Source of the DNA: Frigoribacterium sp.
GTDB lineage: Bacteria; Actinomycetota; Actinomycetes; Actinomycetales; Microbacteriaceae
Assembly (NCBI GenBank): GCA_025408445.1
Contig: JANYIZ010000130.1
Span: forward strand, 1-33,528
Length of the DNA stretch: 33,528 bases
Direction of reading: 5' to 3'
How positions within the stretch are numbered: the stretch's first letter is position 1; each line of letters begins with the position of its first letter. Made by a program: the position numbers and the translations under genes. Shown here in pieces: positions 7,984 through 16,189 of this stretch. The notes below the pieces were generated by a model. The model was not told the DNA's origin. It ran no database searches and saw only the letters and a list, made by a program, of their open reading frames with translations.

Positions 7984-9176
7984 CGGGCCAACCCGGCCAG
8001 TTGGGCGGATGCTCGCTCGAGCACCTCCACCTTTTTACAGAACGCGAATCGCACCAGTGATGCGTACCCGCTCTTGTTCTCGTCGTTCACGAAGGCACTT
8101 ATCGGCACGGCGACCACCCCAGTGAGCTCGGGGAGGTGACGGCAGAGCTCCGCGGCATCCGCGAAGCCGAGAGGCAGAGCATCCGCCACGACGAAGTAGG
8201 AGGCCTGGGACTCGCTGACGGTGAAGCCGGCCAGTGACAGCCCGGCAGAAAGCAGGTCACGCTTCTGCTGCAGTACGCCGGCGACACCCTCGAAGAAGGC
8301 GCCGGGCAGGCCGAGTCCCACGGCGATGGCCGGTTGAAAGGGTGCCGCGTTTACGTAGGTGAGAAACTGCTTCACCGCGAGGATCGCCTGCAACAGGTCA
8401 CTCGGTCCGGTCATCCAGCCCACCTTCCAGCCGGTGGTGCTGAAGGTCTTGCCACCGCTCGAGATCGTGACGGTGCGATCCCAGGCGCCGGGCAGGGTAG
8501 CGATCGGCACGTGGGTCTGGCCGAAGGTGAGGTGTTCGTAGACTTCGTCGGTCACGATGATGGCGTCATGCTTGTGTGCGAGCTCGACGATCAGTTCGAG
8601 GGTCTCACGACCCATCATGGCGCCCGTGGGATTGTGCGGACTATTGATCAGGATAATTCGGGTGCGATCCGAGACGGCGTGACGCAGGTCGTCATGATCG
8701 GGCTGGAAATATGGTGCCCGCAACGCGACAGTGCGGTGTACAGCCCCACTGAGCGCGATCATGGCCGCGTAGGAGTCGTAGAACGGCTCAAAGGTGACGA
8801 CCTCGTCGCCGGTGTCGATGAGGGCGAGAATTGTGGCCGCCAGCGCCTCAGTCGCGCCAGCGGTCACGACCACCTCCCGATCGGGATCGGGTGCCAAATC
8901 GTAGAATCGCTTCTGGTGCGCGGAGATCGCCTCGCGCAGCACGGGAAAGCCGATCCCCGGTGGATACTGATTGACTCCATCGCTAATGGCTTGTCGGGCG
9001 GCTTCGAGAACCTCGGCCGGGCCATCCTCGTCGGGGAATCCCTGACCGAGGTTGATCGCGCCCGTGCTCAGCGCGAGCGCAGACATTTCGGCGAAGATCG
9101 TGGGTTTGAGCGCACCACCCTCGCCCAGCAGCATCGCGCCCCGTGCAGCCCGCTGCCATGCTCCGCTGAGATCCAT
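7980..9176 (-). CDS. PLP-dependent class I aminotransferase (DapC/YbdL-like)
   Basis: A 398-residue fold-type I aminotransferase. Visible motifs are INLGQGFPDEDGP (41-53), NSPHNPTG (178-185), TDEVYEHL (209-216), the PLP-binding Lys243 in SSGGKTFSTTGWK, and the carboxylate-binding Arg near SLVRFAFCKK at the C terminus. The pattern resembles the actinobacterial N-succinyldiaminopimelate aminotransferase DapC and the methionine/kynurenine aminotransferase group (YbdL/KAT); these cannot be told apart reliably by eye. The start at 9176 follows a GGAAG ribosome site and begins with the family's usual N-terminus; an upstream extension to 9434 is judged spurious. The stop overlaps the stop of the convergent kinase gene, leaving no room for a terminator between them. 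Confidence 0.9.
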   Translation of the reverse strand: MDLSGAWQRAARGAMLLGEGGALKPTIFAEMSALALSTGAINLGQGFPDEDGPAEVLEAARQAISDGVNQYPPGIGFPVLREAISAHQKRFYDLAPDPDREVVVTAGATEALAATILALIDTGDEVVTFEPFYDSYAAMIALSGAVHRTVALRAPYFQPDHDDLRHAVSDRTRIILINSPHNPTGAMMGRETLELIVELAHKHDAIIVTDEVYEHLTFGQTHVPIATLPGAWDRTVTISSGGKTFSTTGWKVGWMTGPSDLLQAILAVKQFLTYVNAAPFQPAIAVGLGLPGAFFEGVAGVLQQKRDLLSAGLSLAGFTVSESQASYFVVADALPLGFADAAELCRHLPELTGVVAVPISAFVNDENKSGYASLVRFAFCKKVEVLERASAQLAGLAR

Positions 9177-9309
9177 TGACAACTTCCATTCGGGGGAGAT
9201 GATTTCGTTTCCACCGTAGCTCCTCCACCGCGTGGGTTCGGGCCTCTGCACCCACAGCATGTGGAAACTTCTGGCGAGGTGTGCCCCTGGTGCCCTACCG
9301 TCGGTAGTT

Positions 9310-9873
9310 ATGTGGATCATCGCTCGGGTGTCCGGTGCAGCCCTCGTTGCGGCTTTGGTGCTGGTCGGCTGCGTGCCGACGACAACTCCCGCCAGCACTG
9401 CCCCGAAGCCCACCGCGACTCCCGTGTTCGCCACCGAAGCCGAGGCGCTTGCGGCTGCGACAAAGGCCTATGCGGCGTACTCAAAAGCCTCTGACAGCGT
9501 TACTTTCGACGGGGGAAAACGCCCCGACCGAATCTCCAGATTCGTGTCCTCGGAACAACTAACGCGTGAACTGAAGGGCTTTCTTTACTACAAAGAGAAC
9601 TCTGTTTCGAGCCGGGGAACCTCAAAGTTCGACTCTGTTCGAATCGAATCGTTCGCTGGACAGTCGAGAGGCAATTTTGAGCTCTCGGTGTACCTCTGTT
9701 CCGATGTCTCCACTATTCGATTGGTCGATTCGGCAGGAGTCGATGTCACACCGCAAGACCTCCCGAGGCGTTCACCAATGGAAGTTGGGTTCGAACTCGG
9801 CGACCGTTCTCACGAAAAACTTATTGTGAGTAGGAGTGAGTCATGGACCGGAAACGATTACTGTTCGCAATAG
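9310..9873 (+). CDS. Lipoprotein of unknown function
   Basis: A 187-residue protein with a lipoprotein signal: a basic-hydrophobic stretch (residues 5-20) and lipobox LVGC with the lipidation cysteine at 21, followed by a Thr/Pro/Ala-rich tether. It should be anchored on the outer face of the membrane. The rest is about 150 polar residues with two cysteines (in YLCSDVS and NDYCSQ) that could form a disulphide. I do not recognise a domain. ATG 9310 is chosen because it begins right at the signal peptide; a frame opening at 9232 adds 26 residues that do not fit. Its last 31 bases overlap the next gene, suggesting that the two are made together. Confidence 0.75.
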   Translation: MWIIARVSGAALVAALVLVGCVPTTTPASTAPKPTATPVFATEAEALAAATKAYAAYSKASDSVTFDGGKRPDRISRFVSSEQLTRELKGFLYYKENSVSSRGTSKFDSVRIESFAGQSRGNFELSVYLCSDVSTIRLVDSAGVDVTPQDLPRRSPMEVGFELGDRSHEKLIVSRSESWTGNDYCSQ

Positions 9874-10637
9874 CAATGGTCTCGATTAATCTGTTCTTGA
9901 CTGTGTCGGTGACGGCGGCGTCGGGTGCAGATGAAGGGTGCACCTTGGCTGAAAAGCTGAGTGGTCACTGTCCAGTGGTGAGTGGCACCGTCAATGGCAA
10001 CGGTGTCGACATTCGCGGATCTGTCGGCGTCCCGGGTTCGGTCGGAAGCGGAAGCGGAAGCGGAAACGGCAACGGCAACGGCAACGGCAGCCGAGGCGGG
10101 AGTGCCGCCACCCCGCCGCCGCCTCTGCGAGACGGCTACTCGATCACCGAGCCGATTACTCTCGCCGACCTCGTCAACTTCACACCTGTCGCGGGCATCG
10201 ACCACATGGAGCCAGACGGCTGGATGGTCGTGGGGCTCGACACCAATTTCTACGCCACAGTCGAGTCCGGTGTGCAGACCGGGCTACTGCTCGACTTGCC
10301 CGCATCGGTACGATTCACCGCGGAGCGGTATCGGTGGTCGTACGGCGACGGAAGGAGCGCCACTCGATCGTCCCGAGGATTCAGTTGGGTGGCATCCGGG
10401 GTAGGGGAATTCGACCACACCGCCACCAGCCACGTTTACCGCACGGCTGGCAGCTATTCCATCGATCTCACCATCGAGTACAGCGCCGAGTATCAGTACG
10501 CGGGAGGGCCATGGGTCTCGATCTCCGGCACCATCCCCGTCGCGGCCAATCGGTTGGTCGCCGTGGCGGGTGCCGCGAACACCGTCCTCGTCCAACACGA
10601 CTGCACACAACATCCGTCTGGGCCGGGTTGTCGGTGA
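9843..10637 (+). CDS. Secreted PKD-domain protein with Gly-Ser/Gly-Asn linker
   Basis: A 264-residue protein with a signal peptide (residues 1-27, hydrophobic core AIAMVSINLFLTVSVTAA). A short cysteine-containing segment (CTLAEKLSGHC, 33-43) is followed by a low-complexity (GS)3(GN)4GS linker and a PKD-like beta-sandwich: RWSYGDGRSA, then ATSHVYRTAGSYSIDLTIEYSAEY, which matches the usual W.FGDG ... H.Y...G.Y.V pattern. PKD folds mediate protein or polysaccharide contacts outside the cell. Two C-terminal cysteines (DCTQHPSGPGC) may form a disulphide. A good ribosome site (AGGAGTGAG) precedes ATG 9843. Pairing with the upstream lipoprotein suggests a surface complex, but the function is unknown. 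Confidence 0.8.
   Translation: MDRKRLLFAIAMVSINLFLTVSVTAASGADEGCTLAEKLSGHCPVVSGTVNGNGVDIRGSVGVPGSVGSGSGSGNGNGNGNGSRGGSAATPPPPLRDGYSITEPITLADLVNFTPVAGIDHMEPDGWMVVGLDTNFYATVESGVQTGLLLDLPASVRFTAERYRWSYGDGRSATRSSRGFSWVASGVGEFDHTATSHVYRTAGSYSIDLTIEYSAEYQYAGGPWVSISGTIPVAANRLVAVAGAANTVLVQHDCTQHPSGPGCR
10044..10091 (+). repeat. Eight 6-bp units encoding a Gly-Ser/Gly-Asn linker
   Basis: Eight hexamers (GGAAGC x3, GGAAAC, GGCAAC x3, GGCAGC) lie in frame inside the PKD-protein gene and encode alternating Gly-Ser and Gly-Asn. The unit length keeps the frame, so copy number can vary by slippage and change only linker length. Confidence 0.9.
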
Positions 10638-10660
10638 CACGATGCCGGCTGCCGTGAAGC

Positions 10661-10690
10661 TTCGGCCCGCTCTCAGCGCGTCCATATAGA
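10661..10690 (+). promoter_or_regulatory. Possible promoter of the HtrA-like gene
   Basis: TTCGGC (10661-10666) and TATAGA (10685-10690), 18 bases apart, lie 50 bases before the protease start and after the stop of the PKD gene. The -10 is good and the -35 poor. Placement in the only gap here supports it; no experiment does. Confidence 0.35.
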
Positions 10691-10740
10691 GTGCACAGGT
10701 TGGCGGTGAATGCTTGCATCGCTTGGAAGGAGCAGCCCCC

Positions 10741-12204
10741 ATGACCGACGCACCGCAGGATCCCCGTCCCGGAACCGAAGACGGCGACACAAGCGCCATC
10801 GACAACTCAGAAACTCTCGGACAGACCGACGCGCGACTGAATGACGGTGCCGCCTCACAGTCGGCGGCTCCTGCAGCTGAGACGCAGCCGCTCACCCCCG
10901 AGGCCGCTGTGGGAAGCCCGACCGCGTCGGCATCCACCCAGCCCCTTGATCGGGACTACGTCTGGTCGCCCGCCGCACCGGCGGACACCAAGCGCTCCAA
11001 CAAGGTCGGCATCATCGCGGCCCTTGCTGTCGGGGCCCTCGTCGGAGGGGTCTCCGGCGCAGGTGTCGCGGCCTGGGCCGTGTCGGCAAATCAAGGTAAC
11101 AATGCGTCGAGCGCAATTTCGAACAGCACTCCCCAAAACATCACAGTGAATGACACCTCGAAGGTGAACAACGTCACTGCTGTCGCCGCGAAGGCGGCAC
11201 CGAGCGTTGTCACTATCTCTGTGACGGGCAAAGGTGCATCGGGTACCGGATCGGGCGTGATCCTCACCAAGGACGGCTACATTCTCACCAACACCCACGT
11301 CATAACACTCGACGGGGAAACCGCCGACCCCACCGTGCAGGTCACGACCACCGATGGCCACCTCTACGCGGCCTCCGTAATTGGAACCGACCCGATCGCT
11401 GACCTCGCAGTCATCAAGCTGAAGGACGCGAGCGGCCTCGTCCCCGCCGAATTCGGTGACTCGAGCAAGCTCAACGTCGGGGAGACCGCGATCGCGATCG
11501 GGGCCCCGCTCGGACTCAACAACACTGTCACCGACGGCATTGTGAGCGCCCTCAATCGGAGCATCTCGATCGCTTCCTCGGCGGCGCCGAAAACCGGCGA
11601 TAGCAGCACGCCCAAGTCGGGCAGCCCCTTCGACTTCTGGCAGTTCGACAACGGCCAGGGCGGCGCGCAGGGACAGTCAACTACCGCGCCAGCAACAATT
11701 TCTCTTCCAGTGATTCAAACGGATGCGGCAATCAATCCCGGCAACTCGGGTGGCGCGCTGCTCAATTCCGATGGCAAAGTCATCGGCATCAATGTCGCTA
11801 TCGCCAGCGCCGGCCAGACCAGTGCATCCTCGCAGTCTGGCAGCATCGGCGTCGGCTTCGCGATCCAGGCAAATCTCGCCCAACGTGTGGCCAACGAGAT
11901 CATCAAAAATGGCAAAGCCACTCATGGTCTGCTCGGAGCCGGCGTAGGGGATGTCTCACCCACGAGCACCAGCACCGTGGTTGGAGCCAGCATCAAGAAC
12001 ATCAGCTCCGGGGGGGCGGCTGAGAAGGCAGGCCTGCAGTCTGGCGACATCGTCACCGTGTTCAACGGCGCACCGATCACCAGCAGCACCGACCTCACCG
12101 CCCAGGTGCGCTTTCTTGCAGCAGGCTCGACCACGTCACTCACCTATGTGCGTGGCGGCAATTCCAGTACCGCCGACGTGACGCTCGGAACCCTCAAGCA
12201 GTAG
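10741..12204 (+). CDS. Membrane-anchored trypsin-like serine protease with PDZ domain (HtrA/DegP family)
   Basis: A 487-residue protein with an acidic, disordered cytoplasmic N-terminus (1-85), one membrane helix (about 89-113), a trypsin-fold domain (about 140-385), and a C-terminal PDZ domain (about 396-480). The triad is complete: His186 (LTNTHVI), Asp221 (ADLAVIKL), and Ser336 (NPGNSGGAL). A Ser/Gly-rich insertion (about 278-320) lies just before the active-site serine and is longer than in DegP. It would degrade or refold damaged proteins outside the membrane, as HtrA proteins do in envelope stress. The ribosome site GGAAGGAG (10727-10734) fixes ATG 10741. A long hairpin just after the stop suggests that the gene is its own transcription unit. 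Confidence 0.93.
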   Translation: MTDAPQDPRPGTEDGDTSAIDNSETLGQTDARLNDGAASQSAAPAAETQPLTPEAAVGSPTASASTQPLDRDYVWSPAAPADTKRSNKVGIIAALAVGALVGGVSGAGVAAWAVSANQGNNASSAISNSTPQNITVNDTSKVNNVTAVAAKAAPSVVTISVTGKGASGTGSGVILTKDGYILTNTHVITLDGETADPTVQVTTTDGHLYAASVIGTDPIADLAVIKLKDASGLVPAEFGDSSKLNVGETAIAIGAPLGLNNTVTDGIVSALNRSISIASSAAPKTGDSSTPKSGSPFDFWQFDNGQGGAQGQSTTAPATISLPVIQTDAAINPGNSGGALLNSDGKVIGINVAIASAGQTSASSQSGSIGVGFAIQANLAQRVANEIIKNGKATHGLLGAGVGDVSPTSTSTVVGASIKNISSGGAAEKAGLQSGDIVTVFNGAPITSSTDLTAQVRFLAAGSTTSLTYVRGGNSSTADVTLGTLKQ

Positions 12205-12223
12205 CGCTGTTAAGCCCCTGTCG

Positions 12224-12271
12224 AAACGGATGTCCGCTCCAGAGTGAGTCTCTGCAGCGGGTGTCCGTTTT
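12224..12271 (+). terminator. Long hairpin terminator after the HtrA-like gene
   Basis: Arms 12224-12238 and 12256-12270 can pair over 15 positions in RNA (12 Watson-Crick pairs plus three consecutive G-U wobbles). Inside, after a single C/C mismatch, CAGAG (12240-12244) pairs with CTCTG (12250-12254) around a 5-base loop. The right arm ends in TTTT (12268-12271). Only a short U tract follows, but stem length and position 20 bases after the stop favour a terminator. Confidence 0.65.
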
Positions 12272-12340
12272 GCGTCTGCCGCGGCTCCAACCAAGTCGGC
12301 TGATAGGCTCGACCGACTTGCCGCCCAGACATTGGAACCC

Positions 12341-13390
12341 ATGCCCAACGAGGTACACGCCCCGCCCGGAGTGTCCTATGTCATCCCAGTACTCAATGAA
12401 GTCGCCTACATCGAGACTGCCGTTCGCACGGTGCTCGGGCAGGACTATTCGGGACCGACCGAGCTCATCCTGGCCCTGGGGCCGTCGACGGACGGCACAA
12501 CGGAACTCGTGCAAATGCTCGCTGCAGCAGACGAGCGCATCATCGTTGTCTTCAATCCAGCGACGGACATCCCAGTGGGCCTCAACGTCGCGATCCGTGC
12601 GAGCAGGCATCCGGTGATCGTGCGAGTGGATGCCCACTCCGAGCTGGATCCGACCTATACACGCCGCGCTGTGGAGATTCTCACTCGCACGGGCGCCGCG
12701 AATGTCGGCGGAGTCATGCAGGCTCGGGGTAAGACTCCCTTCCAGTCCGCGGTGGCCCGGGCCTATAACAGTCGCTTCGGGCTGGGCGGCGGCAGCTATC
12801 ACGGGGGAGCCGAGGAGGGGCCGGCAGAGTCGGCCTACCTTGGCGTGCTTCGCCGGGATGTGCTCGACGAGGTCAACCTGTTCGATGAATCGGTGCGTCG
12901 TGGTGAGGACTGGGAACTCAACCTGCGAATTCGCAACGCCGGTCACTCCGTGTGGTTCGATCCGTCGCTCGAGGTCACCTATTGGCCGCGGGAGAGCTGG
13001 TCGAAGCTCGTGCGCCAGTTCACGGCGACAGGTATCTGGCGCGGCGAACTCGTGCGCCGCTATCCCGCGCGCAACCCGTGGAGATTTTTCGCGCCTCCGC
13101 TGCTCGTTGCGAACGTGGCATTGAGCATCCTGGTTCTGGTATTGCAGCTGGCCGGGGTTTTGCGAGGGTGGCCGAATGTTGTGATGTCGCTGATTTACCT
13201 CGGTCCGGCCGTCTATGTTGTGCTGCTTGTGCTGCTCTGCTTCTCCGGTGCCGGCGGTCCGGGCTGGTCGGACCGCTGGAGGTTCTTCCTCGTGCTGCCA
13301 ACCATGCATCTGAGCTGGGGCGTGGGATTCATCGTGGGTGTCGTGCGCGGCGCCCGCGACACCGTCGATACCTCTCGCACCGGCATCTGA
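12341..13390 (+). CDS. Family 2 glycosyltransferase, ExoA-like
   Basis: A 349-residue protein with a GT-A domain: SYVIPVLNEVAYIE near the N terminus, a diphosphate-binding DGTTELV stretch, and VRVDAHSEL as the DxD-type metal site. The acceptor-side motif is RRGEDWELNLRIR. Two or three hydrophobic helices close the protein (LLVANVALSILVLVLQLAGVL, VVMSLIYLGPAVYVVLLVLLC split regions), as in ExoA of succinoglycan synthesis, which adds a glucose to a lipid-linked precursor. It probably adds one sugar to a membrane-bound glycan intermediate on the cytoplasmic side. ATG 12341 is used; an in-frame TTG at 12332 is possible. It is convergent with the glycerophosphotransferase genes, so any shared pathway is inferred from location alone. 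Confidence 0.85.
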   Translation: MPNEVHAPPGVSYVIPVLNEVAYIETAVRTVLGQDYSGPTELILALGPSTDGTTELVQMLAAADERIIVVFNPATDIPVGLNVAIRASRHPVIVRVDAHSELDPTYTRRAVEILTRTGAANVGGVMQARGKTPFQSAVARAYNSRFGLGGGSYHGGAEEGPAESAYLGVLRRDVLDEVNLFDESVRRGEDWELNLRIRNAGHSVWFDPSLEVTYWPRESWSKLVRQFTATGIWRGELVRRYPARNPWRFFAPPLLVANVALSILVLVLQLAGVLRGWPNVVMSLIYLGPAVYVVLLVLLCFSGAGGPGWSDRWRFFLVLPTMHLSWGVGFIVGVVRGARDTVDTSRTGI

Positions 13391-13436
13391 CCAACCCGGC
13401 ACCTGACCAACCCGGCATCTGACCAACCCGGCATCA
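13381..13436. repeat. 16-bp tandem repeat (3.5 copies) between convergent genes
   Basis: Unit CGGCATCTGACCAACC at 13381-13396, repeated at 13397-13412 with one change (CGGCACCTG), again exactly at 13413-13428, then a half copy at 13429-13436. The array starts within the last codons of the ExoA-like gene (stop 13388-13390 is in copy 1) and ends at the stop of the opposite-strand gene (13434-13436, in the half copy). It fills the whole intergenic space. Confidence 0.95.
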
Positions 13437-14939
13437 GCCGATGAGACCCTCGGCTAAGAGCCGCTGCACCACGCGGTCGGCCGCGTGACCATCATCCCGG
13501 GGGTTGAATCGTTCTCGCCATGCGCGGTATTTCTCGGTGAACTGGCGCCGCACGTTATCGCGATCTCGTACGAGTGCGGCCAGCTCCGCAACCGTGGTGG
13601 CAACCGGGCCGGGTGCCACCGGGATGAGATCGAAGTAGAACCCGCGGAGCTTCTCGCGATAGTGATCGAGATCCGGCGTGAAGAAGTAGACGGGCTTACC
13701 GGTAACGGTGAAGTCGAACATTACCGACGAGTAGTCGGTGATCAGGGCATCCGCCACCAGGAAGAGTTCGGAGACATCGGGATACCCGGTTACGTCGAGC
13801 ACGTTCGGCGCGCGCACGTCCTCGCCAGGCAGCAGCGTACGGGAGTGTCCACGTATCAGCGTCACGTATTCGTCGCCGAGCAGCTCGGCGAAGCGAGCCA
13901 CGTCGAGATGGTCCACATGGTCGGGCCGATCGTCGCGCCAAGTGGGAGCGTAGAGCAGCACGGTAACCCCCGACGAGATGCCGAGCCGATCTCGAATAGC
14001 CGCGGCATCTCCCGTGAGCAGCACGTCGTCTCGGGGATAACCTTCTTCCCACACCGATCCAGTAAACGCATACGCCCTACGGAATATACCCCGACTGTAG
14101 GGGTTCTGGGCGAGCAGGATGTCCCACCTTCCGCGTTCGCGCAGGGTCGCGATCGCGGAACGAAGTCCCAGCCGCACGCGGCTGAGTGCGAGTTTCTTGA
14201 GCATCGTGCCGTGCCAGGTCTGCAGAACGCTCTGGTAGCGGCGTTTGCGGAATCGCTTGCGCAGCCAGTCGTTTACTACGAGCAGGCGCGCGGAACCGCG
14301 GATGCGCCACCACTCGGAACTCCCCTCGATGAGGGCGGTCGCCCCACTCGGCACGGACACAGAGGCATCAGTGACACTCCAATACCTCGCGACGTCTGGT
14401 CGCAACCGCGCAATGGCCCGATCGATGGCCAGCGGATTGCACGACGCATTCTGGCCGTAGAAGCTCTCGAAAAAGACCGCGTTGAGGGGCTCATCCTTGG
14501 CGGCCCGATAGTCGGATTCTAAAGACGCCTGTTGCAACCGACCGCGTTCTCGATCAGTGAGTGGAGCCGAGAGGGCCACCACGAGAGGTCCGTCAGCCGA
14601 CGTCACCACAACTCGGGTCACCCCGGGCAGCAGCTGGGGAGCAGGAAGCTCAGCGGGCTTCTGCAGCGACATCCGCGAGCCGTCGGATGCAGTGGCGACG
14701 ACGGAATATCGCCCCGATCGGGCGGGGAGAAGCGGCCCGTTCCAATTCGAGACGAGCAACGGAACCCGCGCTGACCAGCGATTGCCCAGCGAGATAAGTT
14801 CTGCCGGGAGTACCTGGCGGGAGGCCTGAAGCCGAAACTCCGCGGGCGCTTCTCCCGGTCCCTCGAACACGATCGACGGCAGTTGGCCGGTGGTCACGAC
14901 AACTGTGTCCACCACTGTTACCGGAGCGGGCGCGGTCAT
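13434..14939 (-). CDS. CDP-glycerol glycerophosphotransferase family protein (TagB/TagF-like) with N-terminal extension
   Basis: A 501-residue protein. Residues ~10-125 are a beta-rich segment with alternating hydrophobic strands that I do not recognise; residues ~135-500 are the glycerophosphotransferase domain. Hallmarks are His243 in TWHGTMLKKL, APTWRDD (331-337), His365 in RGHS, and TDYSSVMFDF (401-410); the two histidines correspond to the catalytic pair described in TagF. The enzyme transfers glycerol-phosphate (or a related alditol-phosphate) from a CDP carrier to a wall-polymer chain at the inner membrane face. It has no membrane span and probably binds peripherally. It overlaps the upstream gene by ATGA, so the two transferases are translationally coupled. 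Confidence 0.88.
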   Translation of the reverse strand: MTAPAPVTVVDTVVVTTGQLPSIVFEGPGEAPAEFRLQASRQVLPAELISLGNRWSARVPLLVSNWNGPLLPARSGRYSVVATASDGSRMSLQKPAELPAPQLLPGVTRVVVTSADGPLVVALSAPLTDRERGRLQQASLESDYRAAKDEPLNAVFFESFYGQNASCNPLAIDRAIARLRPDVARYWSVTDASVSVPSGATALIEGSSEWWRIRGSARLLVVNDWLRKRFRKRRYQSVLQTWHGTMLKKLALSRVRLGLRSAIATLRERGRWDILLAQNPYSRGIFRRAYAFTGSVWEEGYPRDDVLLTGDAAAIRDRLGISSGVTVLLYAPTWRDDRPDHVDHLDVARFAELLGDEYVTLIRGHSRTLLPGEDVRAPNVLDVTGYPDVSELFLVADALITDYSSVMFDFTVTGKPVYFFTPDLDHYREKLRGFYFDLIPVAPGPVATTVAELAALVRDRDNVRRQFTEKYRAWRERFNPRDDGHAADRVVQRLLAEGLIG

Positions 14940-16189
14940 TGGAGCGCCTTCAGGCGGCGCGTGAGCTCGAAATACACTCTCTCAGTATTGCGCCCGTCCC
15001 GGAAGGCGAAGTGTCGCGCCTCCAGCGCGGCTGAATGCGCTCGCACACTTACGGCCCACTGTGCGTTCGTGTCGTAGAGGGTGAGCTGGTCGAGGATGCC
15101 CGTCCAGGTGCGCACCTCGCGCCCGCCGCTGAACTCGCGGTAGGGCTCGTACAGACCGCGCGAACCGGTGTATCTCTCCTCGTCCGGGGCGATGAACAGT
15201 ATCGGTCTGCCGGTGAGTGAATAGTCGAACGCGACGGAAGAGTAGTCGGTGATGAGCAGATGCATTGCCGAAAGGATGGGGGTGAGATCGGACTGGCGTG
15301 AAGACGACAGCAGGTGAATCCGGCTGGAACCGGCAATTCCAGCCGCGTAGTCACCGACGCCGTTCGGATGCGGGCGCACAATCAGCACTGCGTCGTTCTC
15401 GTGCAGCCAGGCATCGATTCGCAACCATTCGGCTTCGGTCGGTACCGCTGGATCCGCCTCGCCGTCGCGCCAGGTCGGCGCGTACAGCAGCACGCGGGAG
15501 TTGCCTAGCTCTACCTCGAGCGCGGCAGCGAGCACGGCGCGCGCGGTCTGCGCACGTTCGCGTGGGTCGCCCGATGACAGCACGTCGTCTCTCGGGTCGC
15601 CGGTAACAACGACACGATCCGCCGGCAGCGCGAATGCGGTTCGCAACCGCGATGCCGCCAGTTCCGACGCTGCAGGCATAAGCGCGATAGCGCGGTAACC
15701 ACCCCGGTAGAAGCGACGGAGCAGGCCCCGCACCTGGGCAGACAGGAGCGGCACTGAGATGCGGGTTGTGGCGGCGGAGTCCAACTGGATGAGTTTGAGC
15801 GGGATGCCGTGCCACAGCTGCACGATGACGGCACCGCGCAGGCCGTAGCGGTTGACATCCCCGAAACCGTGGGTCACGACGGCAACCCGGGCACGCAGGG
15901 CGAGCCATAGTCCGCGGCGGGAGCTTTTCAGCACCGCGGGAATGCCGAGCGCCGTGGCCGTTGCCAGGTCACGGTCGTCTCGCGCGAGCCAAGTGAGTCG
16001 TAGACCGGCATCCGTCTGCCTTGCATACCGGAAGAGAGCGAGGGAGCCTTCGCCAATTCCCGAACCGCAGCCGAACACCCACTGGTCGTCCGCCCGAGGT
16101 ACGAGCACGCTCGCTGCCGCTCCGAGGGCGTAGAGCGGGAGGGCGGCGAGCTTCTTCGCATTCCCCGTTGCAAAGCTGAAGCCGGGCAC
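14936..16189 (-). CDS. CDP-glycerol glycerophosphotransferase family protein (TagB/TagF-like)
   Basis: A 417-residue single-domain relative of the neighbouring enzyme. Key motifs are THGFGD (106-111), His127 in QLWHGIPLKL, APTWRDG (237-243), His274 in RPHP, and TDYSSVAFDY (314-323). The shorter length resembles TagB-type primases, which add the first unit, but the family also includes polymerases, so primase versus polymerase is unresolved. The N-terminal stretch (about 12-30) is hydrophobic and may help membrane binding. The start is GTG 16189 with no clear ribosome site, so the true start could lie a little further inside. The stop overlaps the start of the second transferase (ATGA). Confidence 0.85.
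   Translation of the reverse strand: MPGFSFATGNAKKLAALPLYALGAAASVLVPRADDQWVFGCGSGIGEGSLALFRYARQTDAGLRLTWLARDDRDLATATALGIPAVLKSSRRGLWLALRARVAVVTHGFGDVNRYGLRGAVIVQLWHGIPLKLIQLDSAATTRISVPLLSAQVRGLLRRFYRGGYRAIALMPAASELAASRLRTAFALPADRVVVTGDPRDDVLSSGDPRERAQTARAVLAAALEVELGNSRVLLYAPTWRDGEADPAVPTEAEWLRIDAWLHENDAVLIVRPHPNGVGDYAAGIAGSSRIHLLSSSRQSDLTPILSAMHLLITDYSSVAFDYSLTGRPILFIAPDEERYTGSRGLYEPYREFSGGREVRTWTGILDQLTLYDTNAQWAVSVRAHSAALEARHFAFRDGRNTERVYFELTRRLKALQ

Noticed and set aside
9177-9434. N-terminal extension of the aminotransferase (86 residues)
   Set aside because: The added sequence does not fit the family, overlaps the divergent lipoprotein gene, and a ribosome site lies before 9176.
12194-13426. 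410-residue minus-strand frame opposite the ExoA-like glycosyltransferase
   Set aside because: His/Arg-rich without motifs, opposite a gene with a full GT2 domain; its start lies in the tandem repeat.
13485-14522. 345-residue plus-strand frame opposite the glycerophosphotransferase
   Set aside because: No recognisable domain, while the minus strand encodes both catalytic histidines and the TDYSS motif of a known family.
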